Positions 11,001 through 21,879 of a DNA stretch of 64,000 nt are shown in pieces. Source of the DNA: Diphasiastrum complanatum (lineage: Eukaryota; Streptophyta; Lycopodiopsida; Lycopodiales; Lycopodiaceae); the NCBI GenBank assembly GCA_029204225.1, contig CM055096.1:60364457-60428456 (forward strand), given 5' to 3'. The notes below the pieces were generated by a model that was not told where the DNA came from, made no database searches, and worked only from the letters and a program-made list of their open reading frames with translations. Numbering within the stretch: the stretch's first letter is position 1; every line of letters starts with the position of its first letter. The position numbers and the translations under genes are program-made.

Positions 11001-11590
11001 GAGAAAAAGAGTGCACATCACTATGAATGAGATCTAATGCCTTAGAAGATCTAGTGGAAAAGCTAGCAAATGGTAGCTTGTGTGCCTTTGAGAGGCTACA
11101 AGCCTCACAACTTTTTCCACACTTTGAGAGTGTCTTTGTAAGGCTAAGATCGAGATCCTTTGTGCATAGCATCTCCATTGATTTGAAGTTGGGATGGCCC
11201 AACCTCTTATGCCAAAGCTCCACTTGATTAAGCTCCTCCTTAGCCATGTTCACACTTCCAAGAAATACATTAGCATCAAGCTTAAATAGCCTTCCTTGCT
11301 TGAATCCTTTTACAATGCAAGTATCATTCATCATAATGAAGCAAAGACATTGCTTAAAATGGACATCTAAACCATCATCCATATTGTCCTACACTAAGAA
11401 AACTCTTAGTAAGTGTAGGAACATATAGTACATTTTGAGGATCTACTCTTTTAGAGGATCCAAGACTTAAGGGAATAGTTCCCAGTCCATCTATTCTACA
11501 TTCTTGATCACTTGTTGTTAGAATCGACTTTTTACAACCTAGAAAAGGTACATAGTTGAGAAGAAATCCATGAGCTACCACAATCCTCAA
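10978..11590 (-). pseudogene. Copia GAG-pre-integrase, proximal copy
   Basis: Shows LYVPTLTKSFLSVGQ, GRLFKLDANVFLGSVNMAKEE, LWHKRLGHPNF and the CEACSLSKAHKLPF zinc-binding box before the integrase. This copy is collinear with the integrase. A near-identical upstream copy lies 467 bases away (11640-12023). Confidence 0.85.
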
Positions 11591-12023
11591 TCATCACTGG
11601 ACCACACTTTTGCCACCTCTTAATCCTATTGGATAACATGTTCATTGATTTGAAGTTGGGATGGACCAACCTCTTATGCCAAAGCTCCACTTGATTAAGC
11701 TCCTCCTTAGCCATGTTCACACTTCCAATAAATACATTAGCACCAAGCTTAAAAAGCCTTCCTTGCTTGAATCCTTTTTCAATGCAAGTATCAATCATCA
11801 TTATGGAGCAAACACCTTGCTTAAAATGGACATCTAAACCATCATCCATCAATTGTCCTACACTTAGCAAACTCTTAGTGAGTGTAGGAACATAGAGTAC
11901 ATTTTGAAGATCTACTCTTTTAGAGGATCGAAGACTTAAGGGAATAGTTCCCACTCCATCTATTCTACATTCTTGATCACTTGCTATTAGAATAGACTTT
12001 TTACAACTTACAAAAAGGTACAA
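11532..12023 (-). pseudogene. Copia protease/GAG-pre-integrase, duplicated copy
   Basis: Second copy of the segment from CKKSIL...DQECRIDG through LWHKRLVHPNFKSM, offset 467 bases from 11178-11545. It ends before the CEAC zinc box and runs into SNRIKRWQKCGPVM, then the next copy. The duplication interrupts the polyprotein and makes it non-functional. Confidence 0.85.
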
Positions 12024-12061
12024 GACTTGAGAAGAAATCCTTTTGGAATGTCATGTGGGAG

Positions 12062-12457
12062 CTAGCTAGCCCCACTATCAATCCACCATATGTCATTGGA
12101 GTAGCTCTTGATTGTTGATGTAGATGCCATCAAGGATAAATCACCTTCATCCTCCTCTTCCTCAAGGGTAAGGTTGCCTTGCTTGCTCTCACCTTGTGCA
12201 TTCTTCTTTTTGTAGCACTCGGATGCAAAGTGCCCCTTCTTTCCACAAAAGAAGCACTTTTGTTTGGCCTTGTTCTTCTTTCCACCTTTAGAGCTTGATG
12301 CTTGATCATCACTCTTGTTCTCCTTGTGTTGGATCTTCTTCTTGGACTTTGCCTTGCCTTTGCTTGAGAAGTTGGCCTTCTCATCTCCATCATGTAGCTT
12401 CAAGGAACCTATCCTTTGTTTCACATGAAGGATCCTACTCTCCTCGGCCACAAGCAA
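12062..12457 (-). pseudogene. Copia nucleocapsid and protease start
   Basis: Lysine-rich linker followed by the zinc knuckle CFFCGKKGHFASEC (about 12258-12217, CX2CX4HX4C). An acidic stretch follows, then the protease active-site sequence WWIDSGAS (about 12088-12065), where a TAG stop ends the frame. The knuckle and active site are intact, so this part decayed late. Confidence 0.9.
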
Positions 12458-12540
12458 ACTATGGAGCTTTTCAATAGAAGATATTGAATCTTGAATTGCA
12501 AAGCTTTGTACTAGATTGGAGAACTCATCTTCAAAACCAT

Positions 12541-12998
12541 TTAGGGTGATTTCACAAGCTCGCCATCTTGGATTTTCTCACTTATGATGGAAAGTTCTTT
12601 CTTGAGAGATTTTATCCTCAAGACATACTCTTGAGCACTCTCATCACTACCTCTAATGCTTTGTAGAACTTTATTTATAAGCATAAGCACTCTAGAGGTG
12701 TTCTTGGATTCATAAATCCCTTTCAAGGAGTTCCAAGCCTCCTTGGCCAAGGTACAAGATGAACTTCTTTAAGAAGTTCATTACTAACATTCATTTTAAG
12801 ACAATGTAATGCTAGTCTAGATCTCTTCTTGTACTTTACTTGTTCTTGTCCTCCTTGAGGCTCTTCCTCTTCACCAAGGACAAGATCATACAAATCTTGG
12901 AGCACTAGAAGTGACTCCATTTTTACTTTCCAAATTGAATACTTACTTGAATCTAGCCTCTCACTAGCTTCAAGAAGATAGGCTCCAATTGAACCCAT
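12541..12998 (-). pseudogene. Copia gag capsid domain (UBN2 type), frameshifted
   Basis: Start MGSIGAYLLEASERLDSSKY (12998), then LHCLKMNVSNELLKEV. After a frame change near 12750 comes AKEAWNSLKGIYESKNTSR and SAQEYVLRIKSLKKELSI. These are typical UBN2 gag features (the W..L...Y block and the long helix after it). The homologous gag at 32280-31811 has the same order. Confidence 0.85.
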
Positions 12999-13525
12999 TT
13001 TTACTAGTTAACAAGTACAATAGATTTTAATGATCTTAAACTCAAAAAGACTTGGGAAATAAAATTCTACACTCACTATCCTCTTGGAAAAATTGGATTT
13101 GACTCTTGGAAGTGCCAATGCCTCCCTATGGTGTTTTAGAATGGTTTTAGTCTCTTACTAGAACTAAAAACATCAGCCTCAAAGCTCATTCACAATGATT
13201 TAGAGATTGATCAATGATCTAACATCATCATTCCACATCAAATCCACAATGAGATTATTGGATTTTTACAAAGCAAATCACTAGTTTCACTCTCACAATA
13301 TTGTTTAAAGCACAAATATGGAAAAATCACATAGATAAGGTGAAAGTACAATTACAACAGCCTCTCACACGTGTGGGAAGTACACTTGAACTTTACACAC
13401 TCATTTGAACTTCAAATCATCAAGTAAACTATGGGTTAGAGTCGCCCTCCTTCATATTGATTCTAGCACCAATGTTTTTTTGCAAAATGAAGAGATTTGG
13501 ATCATTATCAAAGCTCTTAGACTTG
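12999..13525 (-). other. Untranslated leader of the minus-strand copia element
   Basis: Non-coding stretch between the primer binding site and gag. It contains the palindromic box CACACGTGTG (about 13367), which also occurs in several LTRs of this window. No gene is seen. Confidence 0.6.
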
Positions 13526-13537
13526 GCTCTGATACCA
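13526..13537 (-). promoter_or_regulatory. tRNA-iMet primer binding site (copia)
   Basis: The plus strand reads GCTCTGATACCA, so the minus strand is TGGTATCAGAGC, an exact initiator-tRNA-Met site. It directly abuts the LTR end at 13538. Confidence 0.92.
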
Positions 13538-14201
13538 TGTAAAATTTCAGAGTAAAGAACTCGATTTGATCTACAAATGATCAATAAGAGTGATTGGAAG
13601 CTTGGAATCTTGATCTATATCATAACTAGCATCAAATCTAGCTTCTACTTGACAATTTCTATATATCCAAGCCAGAACAACCATAAATAATGATTCAAAG
13701 GCTTTACACGTGTGAAGTACAGCCACTGTACGACCTGCTAATAGAAAATATATTTACTTGAAAGATCATAAGCATTCATCCACAAAGAACATGCATAAGA
13801 GAGTGAAAACACCAGGATTGCTCCCAAATCAATGTCTCTCATCATTAACCTCACAATAGATCCATCATGGATCAAGTACACAATCATCATAATCTCTCTC
13901 TAGGCTGCTTCAAGCACATGTGGGACAGCTCATTGTACTCATCCATATCCACTTTGGATAAGATCTATCTAATTTTCCACATCACCATAGGTGGTTAGTG
14001 CTGACCTTCTAGATTCCTACAACCTAGGAGATAACTCATATTATTTAGGAGATTTGACATTTGACTCAAATAAAGTCTAAATACAATGGATCTAAATATT
14101 ATGAGTGACATTTCACATGTGTGGACAGGTCCTCGCACGTGTGGATCCACATAGATATCAAACAAATTGCATTTACAAGGTAAAAATTGCAAAATCTAAC
14201 A
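13538..14201 (-). repeat. Copia 5' LTR (664 bp)
   Basis: On the minus strand it runs TGTTAGATTTTGC ... CTGAAATTTTACA, with TG/CA ends, followed directly by the primer binding site. Its outer 201 bases are shared with the truncated 3' LTR. It carries several CACGTGTG / CACATGTG boxes (about 13706, 14118, 14136). Confidence 0.88.
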
Positions 14202-15110
14202 CAAGCTTTGTTGTGTGCCAATTTTCTATGCAATAGATGGCCATATTGGATGGAAAAAACCCTTTTGAAGTTTTGATTGGTAGAAGGCTGAGTATCAACT
14301 TTTTCAAAACTTTTGGATGCATTTGCTATATCAACATCATTCTTGATGATAGAACCAAGGAAAATCCATCTTCAAAGAAAGGTGTGCTTATTGGCTACCG
14401 TGAGGTAAGCAAGGCTTACAAAGTTTACATTCCTTCAACAAGAAAAGTGGTAATTGGAAGATATGTCATTTTTTATCAAGGAAACTTTCCAAAAGTTTCT
14501 TCAAGAGGCGGTGTGGACATTGGATCTAACATTCTTGATGTTGATGATGTGATTGATGATACTTTGGATGTTGTTGTTGAAGGGCCTACTTCAAATCAAA
14601 AGCAAAGAGGACATCAAGGCAAGAGCACCTATATGTGTAGATGAAGCAAAGCAAAAAGAGGAATGGATCCAAGCAATGGATCTTGAGTATCAAGCTCTTA
14701 TGAAGAATGAAAGATCGAGATTGGTGGAACTTCCAAAGGACAAGAAGGCTATTGGATGCAAATGAATCTTCAAAGTGAAGACAAACCAAGATGGATCAAT
14801 CAACAAGTACAAGGCAAGGTTGGTGGCAAAAGGATATGCACAAGAACATGGTATTGAGTATGAGGAGACCTTTGCAAAATGCCAAAGATGGTAAACATTC
14901 GAGTCATCATATCTCTTGCAACACTTTTTGGATGGGATCTATGGCAATTGGACATTACAAATGCATCCTTGAATGGGGATTTTGACTCGAGGGCTACATT
15001 TCACATGGAAAGCCTAATCATGTTTGTTTTCTACAAAAGAGTTTGTATAAAAGGAGTTGGTATGCTAAGCTTAACTCTTTCTTACCTTCTCAAAATTTCA
15101 TGATGAGTGA
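14202..15110 (+). pseudogene. Copia integrase C-terminus and reverse transcriptase start
   Basis: A different, plus-strand copia element. It begins with ALLCANFLCNRWP and NPFEVLIGRRLSINFFKTFG (integrase C-terminal part). It continues as EEWIQAMDLEYQALMKNE and YKARLVAKGYAQEHGIEYEE (reverse transcriptase N-terminus, about 14660-14875) and breaks down after QLDITNASLNGDF (about 14944-14982). Frameshifts and a stop near 14763 are present. It is not the continuation of the integrase at 7311-8507, because the two overlap in content. Confidence 0.85.
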
Positions 15111-15363
15111 GTATGATCATTCACTTTACTATTGATTTGTTGAAAATCATGTTACTATTATTCTAAACTATGTGGATGACATCATTTTGAGTGGAGGCAA
15201 CGAGAGAACAAGTCATGGCAAAAGAAGTGGAGCTTCAATATGTTTCTTCAAGGGAATGTGTGGCTGATATCTTCACCAAAGCATTGGGAAAATATTTGTT
15301 TATGAAGCATAGGACATCACTTGGTGTACTATCCAAATCTATTCTAAAACTAGTCAACTAGTT
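15111..15363 (+). pseudogene. Copia RT YVDD fragment fused to RNase H tail
   Basis: YVDDIILSGGNE (about 15169-15205) is followed within a few codons by AKEVELQYVSSRECVADIFT and KALGKYLFMKHRTSLGV (about 15215-15330), the extreme C-terminus of the copia polyprotein. Everything between the catalytic box and the RNase H tail has been deleted. Confidence 0.8.
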
Positions 15364-15385
15364 TCGACATTTTATTTGACAATTT

Positions 15386-15786
15386 TGAGGCCAACGTGAA
15401 ATCTCAACTTAGAGATAATTTCATATTTGTCAATAAAAGCCTAAATAGTGTTTATACTATTTCTGGCAAGTAGATAAGTGGATGAGGTCGAGTTTGGACC
15501 CATTCTAATTGGCTAATTTTGGTACATTGCATTTAGAGTATTTCTAGGTTTTTGGTTAAGTACCTATAAGTTGTCATTTTAGGGCATACTTAGGAAAAGT
15601 GGCCAAATGACATTGTGGCTGCTATAAATAGCTATACATGTATGGAGAACAGATCATTGTATTCTCTTATGATGTGTAGAATTCATCTTTGTTGATTCTA
15701 TGTCCATCTCTTGTGAATTTCTCATGATATCTTGAGTTTCTATGTGTAGAAGAATGTTGATTTTCTTGTTGATCTAGCTTTCACAT
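15386..15786 (+). repeat. LTR-like sequence with TATA box
   Basis: Starts close after the end of the polyprotein. It contains TATA-like GCTATAAATAGC near 15620 and ends in ctttcaca. The next bases, TGTTATCACAAT, resemble a decayed tRNA-iMet site at 8 of 12 positions. It is probably an LTR of a copia element; boundaries are approximate. Confidence 0.5.
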
Positions 15787-15803
15787 GTTATCACAATTGA
15801 AGG

Positions 15804-16343
15804 ATGTTTCAGCTTGATGTTTCTAATGCCTTTCTCAATGGTTACCTTGAGGAGAAGATTTACATGGAGCAACCACCTAGATTTGTGAAAGAAGGTGAAG
15901 AATCAAAAGTTTGTCTTTTGTTCAAAAGTCTCTATGGACTAAAACAAGCACCAAGGTCTTGGTATGCAAGGCTCAACTCGTTTCTCATATCACTCAGATT
16001 TCATCTCAGTGAATATGACCCTTTACTGTACATTAAGTTTGTAAATAAATTTGTAGTTATTATTCTCATCTATGTAGATGATATCATTCTTAGTGGAAAT
16101 AATGAAGAGCTAGTTAAAGAAACTAAACATGCACTTGGTAGTAAATTTAAGATGCAAGATCTAGGAGATCTTCACTACAATTTAGGCCTAGAAATTGACT
16201 TTTGGAAAGATCGTGCTTTCATAAGTCAAAGGAGATATGCAGTTTCCATGCTTAAGAAATTCCAAATGGAAAACTGTAAAGGCATAGATACACCAATGGA
16301 GCACACTGTAAAAGTTCATAAAGATCCTATAAGTGTGTGGTGA
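15804..16343 (+). pseudogene. Copia reverse transcriptase fragment, open frame
   Basis: An uninterrupted 179-codon frame. It has QLDVSNAFLNGYLEEKIYME (the first catalytic Asp region), FKSLYGLKQAPRSWYARL, the catalytic box YVDDIILSG (about 16072-16098), LGDLHYNLGLEI and CKGIDTPMEHTVK. The palm is complete, unlike the copies at 9261 and 15111. The start of the domain is missing, and the frame stops before the C-terminal RT/RNase H part. The lack of stops suggests a younger fragment. Confidence 0.9.
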
Positions 16344-16582
16344 AGTTCACACATGCTAAAAACTTCAAATCTCTCTTGTCTTATTCCGAGACCACAACAC
16401 CTCAATGCATATTTAAATATTTTTTCTACTCTAAGTTAATCCTCAAGCTGAAAATCTTCTTGGTAGTGCCCTTGTCCACTTGTAGATATTGAAATGCTTT
16501 TGGTTGTTCTGTATGTCATATGAAACCGCTGTGTTGGTAGATTCTCTACCAATATCACAATCAGCCGAAGGTATATTTCTGG
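16344..16582. other. No recognisable gene
   Basis: Non-coding junction between the copia RT fragment and the next LTR. Confidence 0.5.
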
Positions 16583-17500
16583 TGTCGGCTGATTCGAGAT
16601 CTAGAGTAACTAGACTTGTAGATTATAAACCCAACCATGGCATCTCATTGTGTAACACCATGAGTTGAGGACAAACTAGTTAGTTACTTGAGAGTTGGTT
16701 GGATGTGACATGAGAGTGGAGAGCTAAGAAACAATATTCAGTTGAAGAAAGTGATAGCCAAGGGTAAAAAATAGAGAAGATAGAAAAAAGAATACACTGA
16801 GGTTCGAAAGGGATTTGGGAGTTGGGAAGTTCATGAGTTGAGAAGAGTGAGTTGACGATAGATGAGTGAAGGAGGAGCAGAGTGTAGAGAACGAGCAATC
16901 TAGAGATCAGTCAGTGGATCGAAATCGGGCAATCCAGATAAGGATAGTTGATTTGATTTGTTGATGATCAGAGACTAGTGACGAGTGGAGTTGTAGAGTG
17001 AATGTGCATTTGATGCATAGAGTTTGTAAATAAGATATTGTCATTGGAATGAGAATCCTGGAATAATTCTTATCAATTTTGTGTACAATATGTTGCGAGT
17101 GTTTATGATATTCTGCTAATAATTGAGATGAATTGTAAGTGAGAGTAAGAGTTTATCTGCTGCATAAGTGTGAGATTATAAATCTGTTGTTTGTGAATAG
17201 AGAATTTCTATGATGCATGATAAGTGAGTAGATCTTATTTGAGTTGATCGTGATGACAGGCCGGAGTTACGATGCTAAATACTTAGAATAAGTTTGTTGG
17301 ATTATGCTTGTCATGTTCCACTTTATGTGGAAATGCTGATGAATCGAGATCTGTTAGGACTAGCAATACTTTCGGTTGTTTGAGTAGAAGTGATAGGTTG
17401 TTTGATTGATGAGTTCAGATTCTAAGCAGATGTTTGTAATTGAGCGGAGGTTCAACATTGGTGGAAAATTGATTAACCAAGAGAGAAAAAGAACCAAACA
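16583..17500 (+). repeat. Gypsy LTR, TGTCGGCTGATT family
   Basis: Starts TGTCGGCTGATTCGAGATC, close to the LTR starts at 37080 and 38778 (TGTTGGCTGATT). It ends aaccaaaca just before a tRNA-Asp-like primer site. It is assigned as a 5' LTR by this pairing; no second copy is visible, so the left end is a best estimate. Confidence 0.55.
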
Positions 17501-17502
17501 TT

Positions 17503-17517
17503 TGGCATCGTTGATGA
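17503..17517 (+). promoter_or_regulatory. tRNA-Asp-like primer binding site
   Basis: TGGCATCGTTGATGA shares its first ten positions, apart from two, with TGGCACCGTTGCCGG, and sits two bases after an LTR end in AACA. It is a drifted site of the same type as 21565 and 19171. Confidence 0.55.
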
Positions 17518-17802
17518 CTCACTTACATTAGTACATGATACGATCATCTTTCAATAGCAATGACCATCGCAATCAATTTTTTTCTTGTTTTATTTTCAAT
17601 GTTCACTTGCTTCTAGCTTGCATCTATTCTGATTTACATTCTAACCTTCTTTTATTTAACATTTTATTGCAATTAACCGACTATTTTTTATTCATCCACT
17701 TGTTTCACGCTCTGCATTATCCAAACATTTTTACTTTTTCTACTTTTTTCCAACACATTTTCATCCACCACAGTCCTATTTCCACCCACTCTCTGTGCGG
17801 GG

Positions 17803-18056
17803 AGGATAACCAAGGACGAAGAGTCAGATAATGAGGATCATCATTTCGATAACCGTCGAGAAAATTTAAAAGAACAAAGAAACAAATGTCCTGTTGAAGG
17901 AATTACTGAACAAAGACTAACCGAAAGATCACGCACTTTGGATATGCGGGATGAGTTCAAAAGAATAACCAAAATCCATAAGAGTCAGTTATGTGATATC
18001 CAAAAGGCCTTCAAAGATCTTCAAACCTATAATACATACCCAAGACAAGAGAGCAT
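17803..18056 (+). pseudogene. Probable gypsy gag N-terminal fragment
   Basis: About 84 open codons, very rich in charged residues, including RTLDMRDEFKRITKIHKSQL. They end abruptly where the LTR at 18057 starts. The position (300 bases after a primer site) and composition fit the N-terminal, non-conserved part of a gypsy gag cut off by the next element. No conserved motif proves this. Confidence 0.4.
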
Positions 18057-19169
18057 TGTTAGCTGATGCCATGCCCCAAGGTGTTGATGTAGAACCTCTC
18101 CACTCAAAAGGGCTTCTAGGAGAAATGAAATTGAGAGCCAAGTCTGAGAGCATGTGCTAGGCTAAAATATCCAGTTGTGAGCCCCATGGTACGTCCCGAA
18201 AGATGGATAGCCATGTGGGAGCTAGGAAATTAGATTATCTCATCTTGAGTTATGTTTTTTTAAATAAGGAGGCCTCCTATTATCAAGTAAGAGGTGCAAT
18301 GCAAATCATTATAGATTGGGAATCACTTTGTTGCAAGAGGTGGACTCCAAAATAATATGTAATTGGGTTCAACAACTCATGGCTATAAATAGAGGCCTCC
18401 ACCATGAGTTCCAAAGCATGTGTAATGTACTGAAATGTTGTTGCTCTTTTAATTAAAGATAATTCCACTTGCATTTCCTTCCATGCTCCATCTTCATGCA
18501 TTTTGTTTGGGTACTAATGTATGAATGTGCTTGTTGATGCTTTCTTCTCTTAAGAATTGGTTTGGGATTAGCATCAGGTAGATGTGCAGGACTTGAAAAT
18601 TGATCTACTATTTCACTGATTTATGATGTTTCCTAGTTTCGACTCCTTGAGGAGTTTTACAAACATTGAGTGACAATTGTAGCAAACACTCTTTAGGATT
18701 CCCAGTTGTTTAGTTAAAATTGTGTTGACAAATTTTTTATTTCAGTAGGAGTAGAATTAGTTTAATTCTGTGTTCTTTGAGTAGAGTAGATTAGGAATAA
18801 TCTGCAAACTGTAAACAATCAAGAAATAATCTGAAGCAGAACTGTAGAACATAGGATTCAAATTCTGATAGATCCAAATTGAAGTTGAGCATCCATTATC
18901 AGTAGGATCGAGACCAAATCATTAGTTGTGCCTTTGACAGACGGGTACAACACCACTATACTCCAAAACAGATTTTTTGACTGAGCTGTAGCTAAATCAA
19001 TTTGGAGACACGTGAATTCCCTGGCCAAACTGAATTTTTGTCAAAATGTATCGAGCCTAGCATTGAGTAGTCTTGGACAGAGAATCAATAAACGTGAGGT
19101 AGACGATTCTGAACAAACAAACACTGAGGAATATCAGCAAACAGAGTCAGGTAGATTCTTCAGCAAACA
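18057..19169 (+). repeat. 5' LTR of the outer gypsy element
   Basis: A 1113-base LTR starting TGTTAGCTGATGCC and ending CAGCAAACA, followed by a primer site. It shares blocks with the LTRs at 37080 and 38778, such as cccgaaagatgga and the region around 18175-18230, so it is the same family. A TATA-like GCTATAAATAG lies at about 18382, consistent with the U3 promoter. Confidence 0.7.
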
Positions 19170-19170
19170 T

Positions 19171-19183
19171 TGGCATCGCTACC
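19171..19183 (+). promoter_or_regulatory. tRNA-Asp-like primer binding site
   Basis: TGGCATCGCTACC, one base after the LTR end, matches TGGCACCGTTGCC at 9 of 13 positions. It marks the start of the internal region of the outer gypsy element. Confidence 0.6.
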
Positions 19184-19975
19184 CTTTATAATCTTCTTCA
19201 GTCTATTTTCGATACTCTGTGGCTCTGCTTGTCTGCATTCGTCCTTGTCTTCATTTATTTTTGCCAGCAGCAGTGAATCTATTCTTTGACAAACTGTTTT
19301 AGAACACTACCGCCCCATCGCTCTCCACACTTCTCACATTTTTTCCGGGGGAGAAAGAAAAGAAGCATGTGTTTGACGTTTGAATCTAATTTTCGAGTCT
19401 TGAGTTTCCATCCGACGCACCATTTGTTCAGTTCTACTTTGATTGATTGCTTGTTGTCTCGCTTACATCATTTTCCCAAGCATGTCTTCCATACTCTTGT
19501 TGTCAACTCAAGATTGCTTCAAACGCCCCAACTGATCATTCAGATATGTGCGATCTCACTCTAAATTTTTTGGAAATCCACCACCGTTAGCACTACCAAT
19601 CAAAAAATTCGAGTTTTTGACAACTTTGAAATTTTTTTTCGATTTTTTTTATTTTTCTCAATTTTTGCATCCGCGGCCCATTGCGTCCGCTATTTTTCCA
19701 ATTTTTCAAATTTTTTGAAATTTGCATCCCCAAAAAAATTTTCCATTCGACAATTTTGAAACTCTTTCGATTTTTCGAGCTTCTCGAGTTCTCTGAATTT
19801 TCGAGTTTCTCAAGTTTTTTTGAATTTTTTCAGTTTTCATCCGTCGTGCATTCGCCAACCACTTGAAAAAAAAAAATTCAAAAAATTTCGTCCAACGATC
19901 CCATCTGAAGATTGCATCCGACGACTGTAAAAAAAAAAACACAAAAACCAACAAAAAAAGATAAAGCACGAGAGT
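19184..19975 (+). other. Leader of the outer gypsy element, T-rich low complexity
   Basis: No convincing gene. From about 19590 to 19960 the sequence is a degenerate run of T-rich words (ttttcgagttt, attttttgaaat) with repeated catccg-type inserts (for example 19669, 19840, 19915). It looks like slippage-expanded leader. Confidence 0.55.
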
Positions 19976-20743
19976 GATTTTTTAACCTCGATTATGATGA
20001 TCGACAAGATTGGTCAGAGCTAAAAGAGTCTTTCATTAAACGCTTCCAACTTTTCAGACTCACAGAAAGCCCATTTGTATGCCTTAGTAATATAAAAACT
20101 AAAAAAAATGAATGCGTACATGAATATATTGAGCACTTTAAGCGTCTCAGAAGTCAAGTCCAAGAACAACCAACTAATAAAATGTTGATCATATGGTTTA
20201 TAGTTGTTTGCCCAAACGCATCCGTAAAGAGCTTAAACCTAGTGAAGAGTATTTTACTCTTAAATCTGCTATGTCCGATTCCATTCGTGAATAACATGAA
20301 GGGTCTAATGATGAGGACCAAAAAGAGAAAAGAGCTCACCGTATATTTCTCGAGATTCAGACCAAGTCTGAAAATCTCAGTTTGAGTTGATGAATCAACA
20401 ACATCAACAACAGATGGAGAAACCCAACAAAGAGTTTCATCAAGCCTTAAAATCTTTCCAAAGTCAATTTCTAGGGCAATTGCCATCTGGTAACGCTATC
20501 CATAGGCGATAAGACACCTGGTGCCCACAATGTCGTGGTGCACATACTGATAATGAGTGTCCATTACACCACCCTTACGAACTGCAGCATTGTATACTGT
20601 GTGATACGACCACTCATACCACATCTAGCTATAGGTACAACCCACGCAACATGCAATACTCTCGACCACAACGATATGCTCCACGAGGACAACCACAAGC
20701 ACAATATAACCCACACTATATGTCTCCAATCCAAGTCCAGAAA
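19976..20743 (+). pseudogene. Outer gypsy gag, 5' part
   Basis: Retrotransposon gag domain with DWSELKESFIKRFQLFRLTE (about 20011-20070), HEYIEHFKRLRSQVQE (about 20119-20165) and ELKPSEEYFTLKSAM. A Cys/His-rich knuckle (WCPQCRGAHTDNECP, about 20521-20565) and a second CxxC (CILCDTTTHTTS) follow. Stops and frame changes are present. It is interrupted at 20743 by the inner LTR element and resumes at 28806. Confidence 0.85.
20739..20743. repeat. Target site duplication, left copy (AGAAA)
   Basis: AGAAA directly precedes the inner 5' LTR and is repeated exactly after the inner 3' LTR at 28801-28805. Five bases is the usual duplication made by gypsy integrases. Confidence 0.9.
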
Positions 20744-21563
20744 GGTTGGGGGTATTCCCAACAAAGTGTAAATAAATAAAATCCTCCAATAAAATGTGTT
20801 GCGAGGGCATGACATCGTGCGTGTATAAGCCCATGGCCCAATGAGCACGCAATTGAAGTTGTAAATAAAATAAACTTGACTTGGGCCTTGTAATTAAAAT
20901 AAAACTAGAGGCCCAATGTCATTTTACACTTAGAGATCACTTTTTAGAGTTGGGTCCAAATTGGGACTCACATGAATCTTGTGATTTCTAATGTACTTTT
21001 TGTAGACCCTTGGATCAAGTTGGGTCCAAGATGAATGGTTAGGATCATTGTGAATATTAGCCAATAAGATTGAGGGGCAAGGGCCTTCCCCATTTTATAA
21101 AAAGGCACCATTTGTACACTATTTCCATGCTTAATGAGAAGGAGGAAACTCTACCATTTTTGGAAGAGAAGCATACTCATTTGCTATTCACTACTTGCTA
21201 TTGCTCTTGGTTGTATTTTCTCTTGCTTTCTATTTCCATGTTTATTGTTTGCCAATAGTGAATGCTTTTCCATTAGCAAGCATAAGGAGCATTTGAGCTA
21301 ACCTCCACCCTCACTCTCTTTCTCTCTCTTTCTCTTCTCTTCTCAATCTCTTCTTCTCCATTCCTTCCCTTCAACCAAACTATGATGAATGATAGTGTAG
21401 AGGAGTAGAGTTAAAGAGGAGTAGTATAGTGGTGAGTAGAGTTAAGGGAGGAAGTAGGAAATTAACTAAAAGTAGCATCTATGCATAGTTAGGCACCTAT
21501 CCAGTGATCTAACCTTTGTCGACAGGTGGAAGGGCTACACTACGAAAGATCTTCGACTCCACA
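20744..21563 (+). repeat. Inner element 5' LTR
   Basis: Begins GGTTGGGGGTATTCCCAACA (the 3' copy has the standard TGTTGG start, so the first base is mutated) and ends CTCCACA. The outer end forms a short inverted repeat, GTTGGG/CCCAAC. A possible TATA box, TTTTATAAAAAGG, lies near 21095, followed by the transcribed R/U5 region with a CT-rich tract near 21310-21350. Confidence 0.93.
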
Positions 21564-21564
21564 A

Positions 21565-21582
21565 TGGCACCGTTGCCGGGGA
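21565..21582 (+). promoter_or_regulatory. tRNA-Asp primer binding site
   Basis: TGGCACCGTTGCCGGGGA, one base after the LTR end, is the best-preserved primer site of this type in the window. It matches the tRNA-Asp-type site known from plant Athila/Calypso-like gypsy elements. Confidence 0.92.
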
Positions 21583-21879
21583 TAGGTTTCCACTAACTAG
21601 TTTAGTTGCATTTTAGCTATTTTCTTGTTTTTCAGAGTAGTTTAGGTAGATTTTTGGGAGTTTAGAGATAGTTTTCTATATTTTTTTGTGTTTGGACTAT
21701 TCACAGCTAGCGGAGGAGGTGTGAGAGGATAGAGGAGGCCCTAAACAACCTCTAAGGGCTTGAAACCCAAACCAATCATCCAAAAAACTCAAAAAAACAC
21801 ACCAATCTCCATTTTGGATGGAAAAAAGGGCCAAAAAAAACTCATCAAATTTTTACATCTCCAGAATCAGTGGGAATCA

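Larger units (their letters stand above)
8583..14201 (-). mobile_element. Ty1/copia element, nearly full length, 3' LTR truncated
   Basis: A minus-strand copia element in the order 5' LTR (14201-13538), primer binding site (13537-13526), gag (12998-12062), protease, GAG-pre-integrase, integrase (10977-10221), reverse transcriptase (10019-9261), RNase H (9245-8745), polypurine tract and a 3' LTR cut to 158 bases (8740-8583). Gene order INT before RT is diagnostic of copia. It has many frameshifts, a 467-bp internal tandem duplication and a lost integrase Glu. The base after the 5' LTR starts CAAGC; no matching target duplication is seen at the truncated left end. Confidence 0.88.

Noticed and set aside
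8583-14206. Target duplication CAAGC for the minus-strand copia element
   Set aside because: CAAGC follows the 5' LTR, but the 3' LTR is truncated and its flank (cccagc) does not match.
17535-17831. 98-codon plus-strand frame as a gene
   Set aside because: T-rich composition in a retroelement leader, Phe/Leu/His-rich product without domain; the overlapping charged frame from 17803 is the better candidate.
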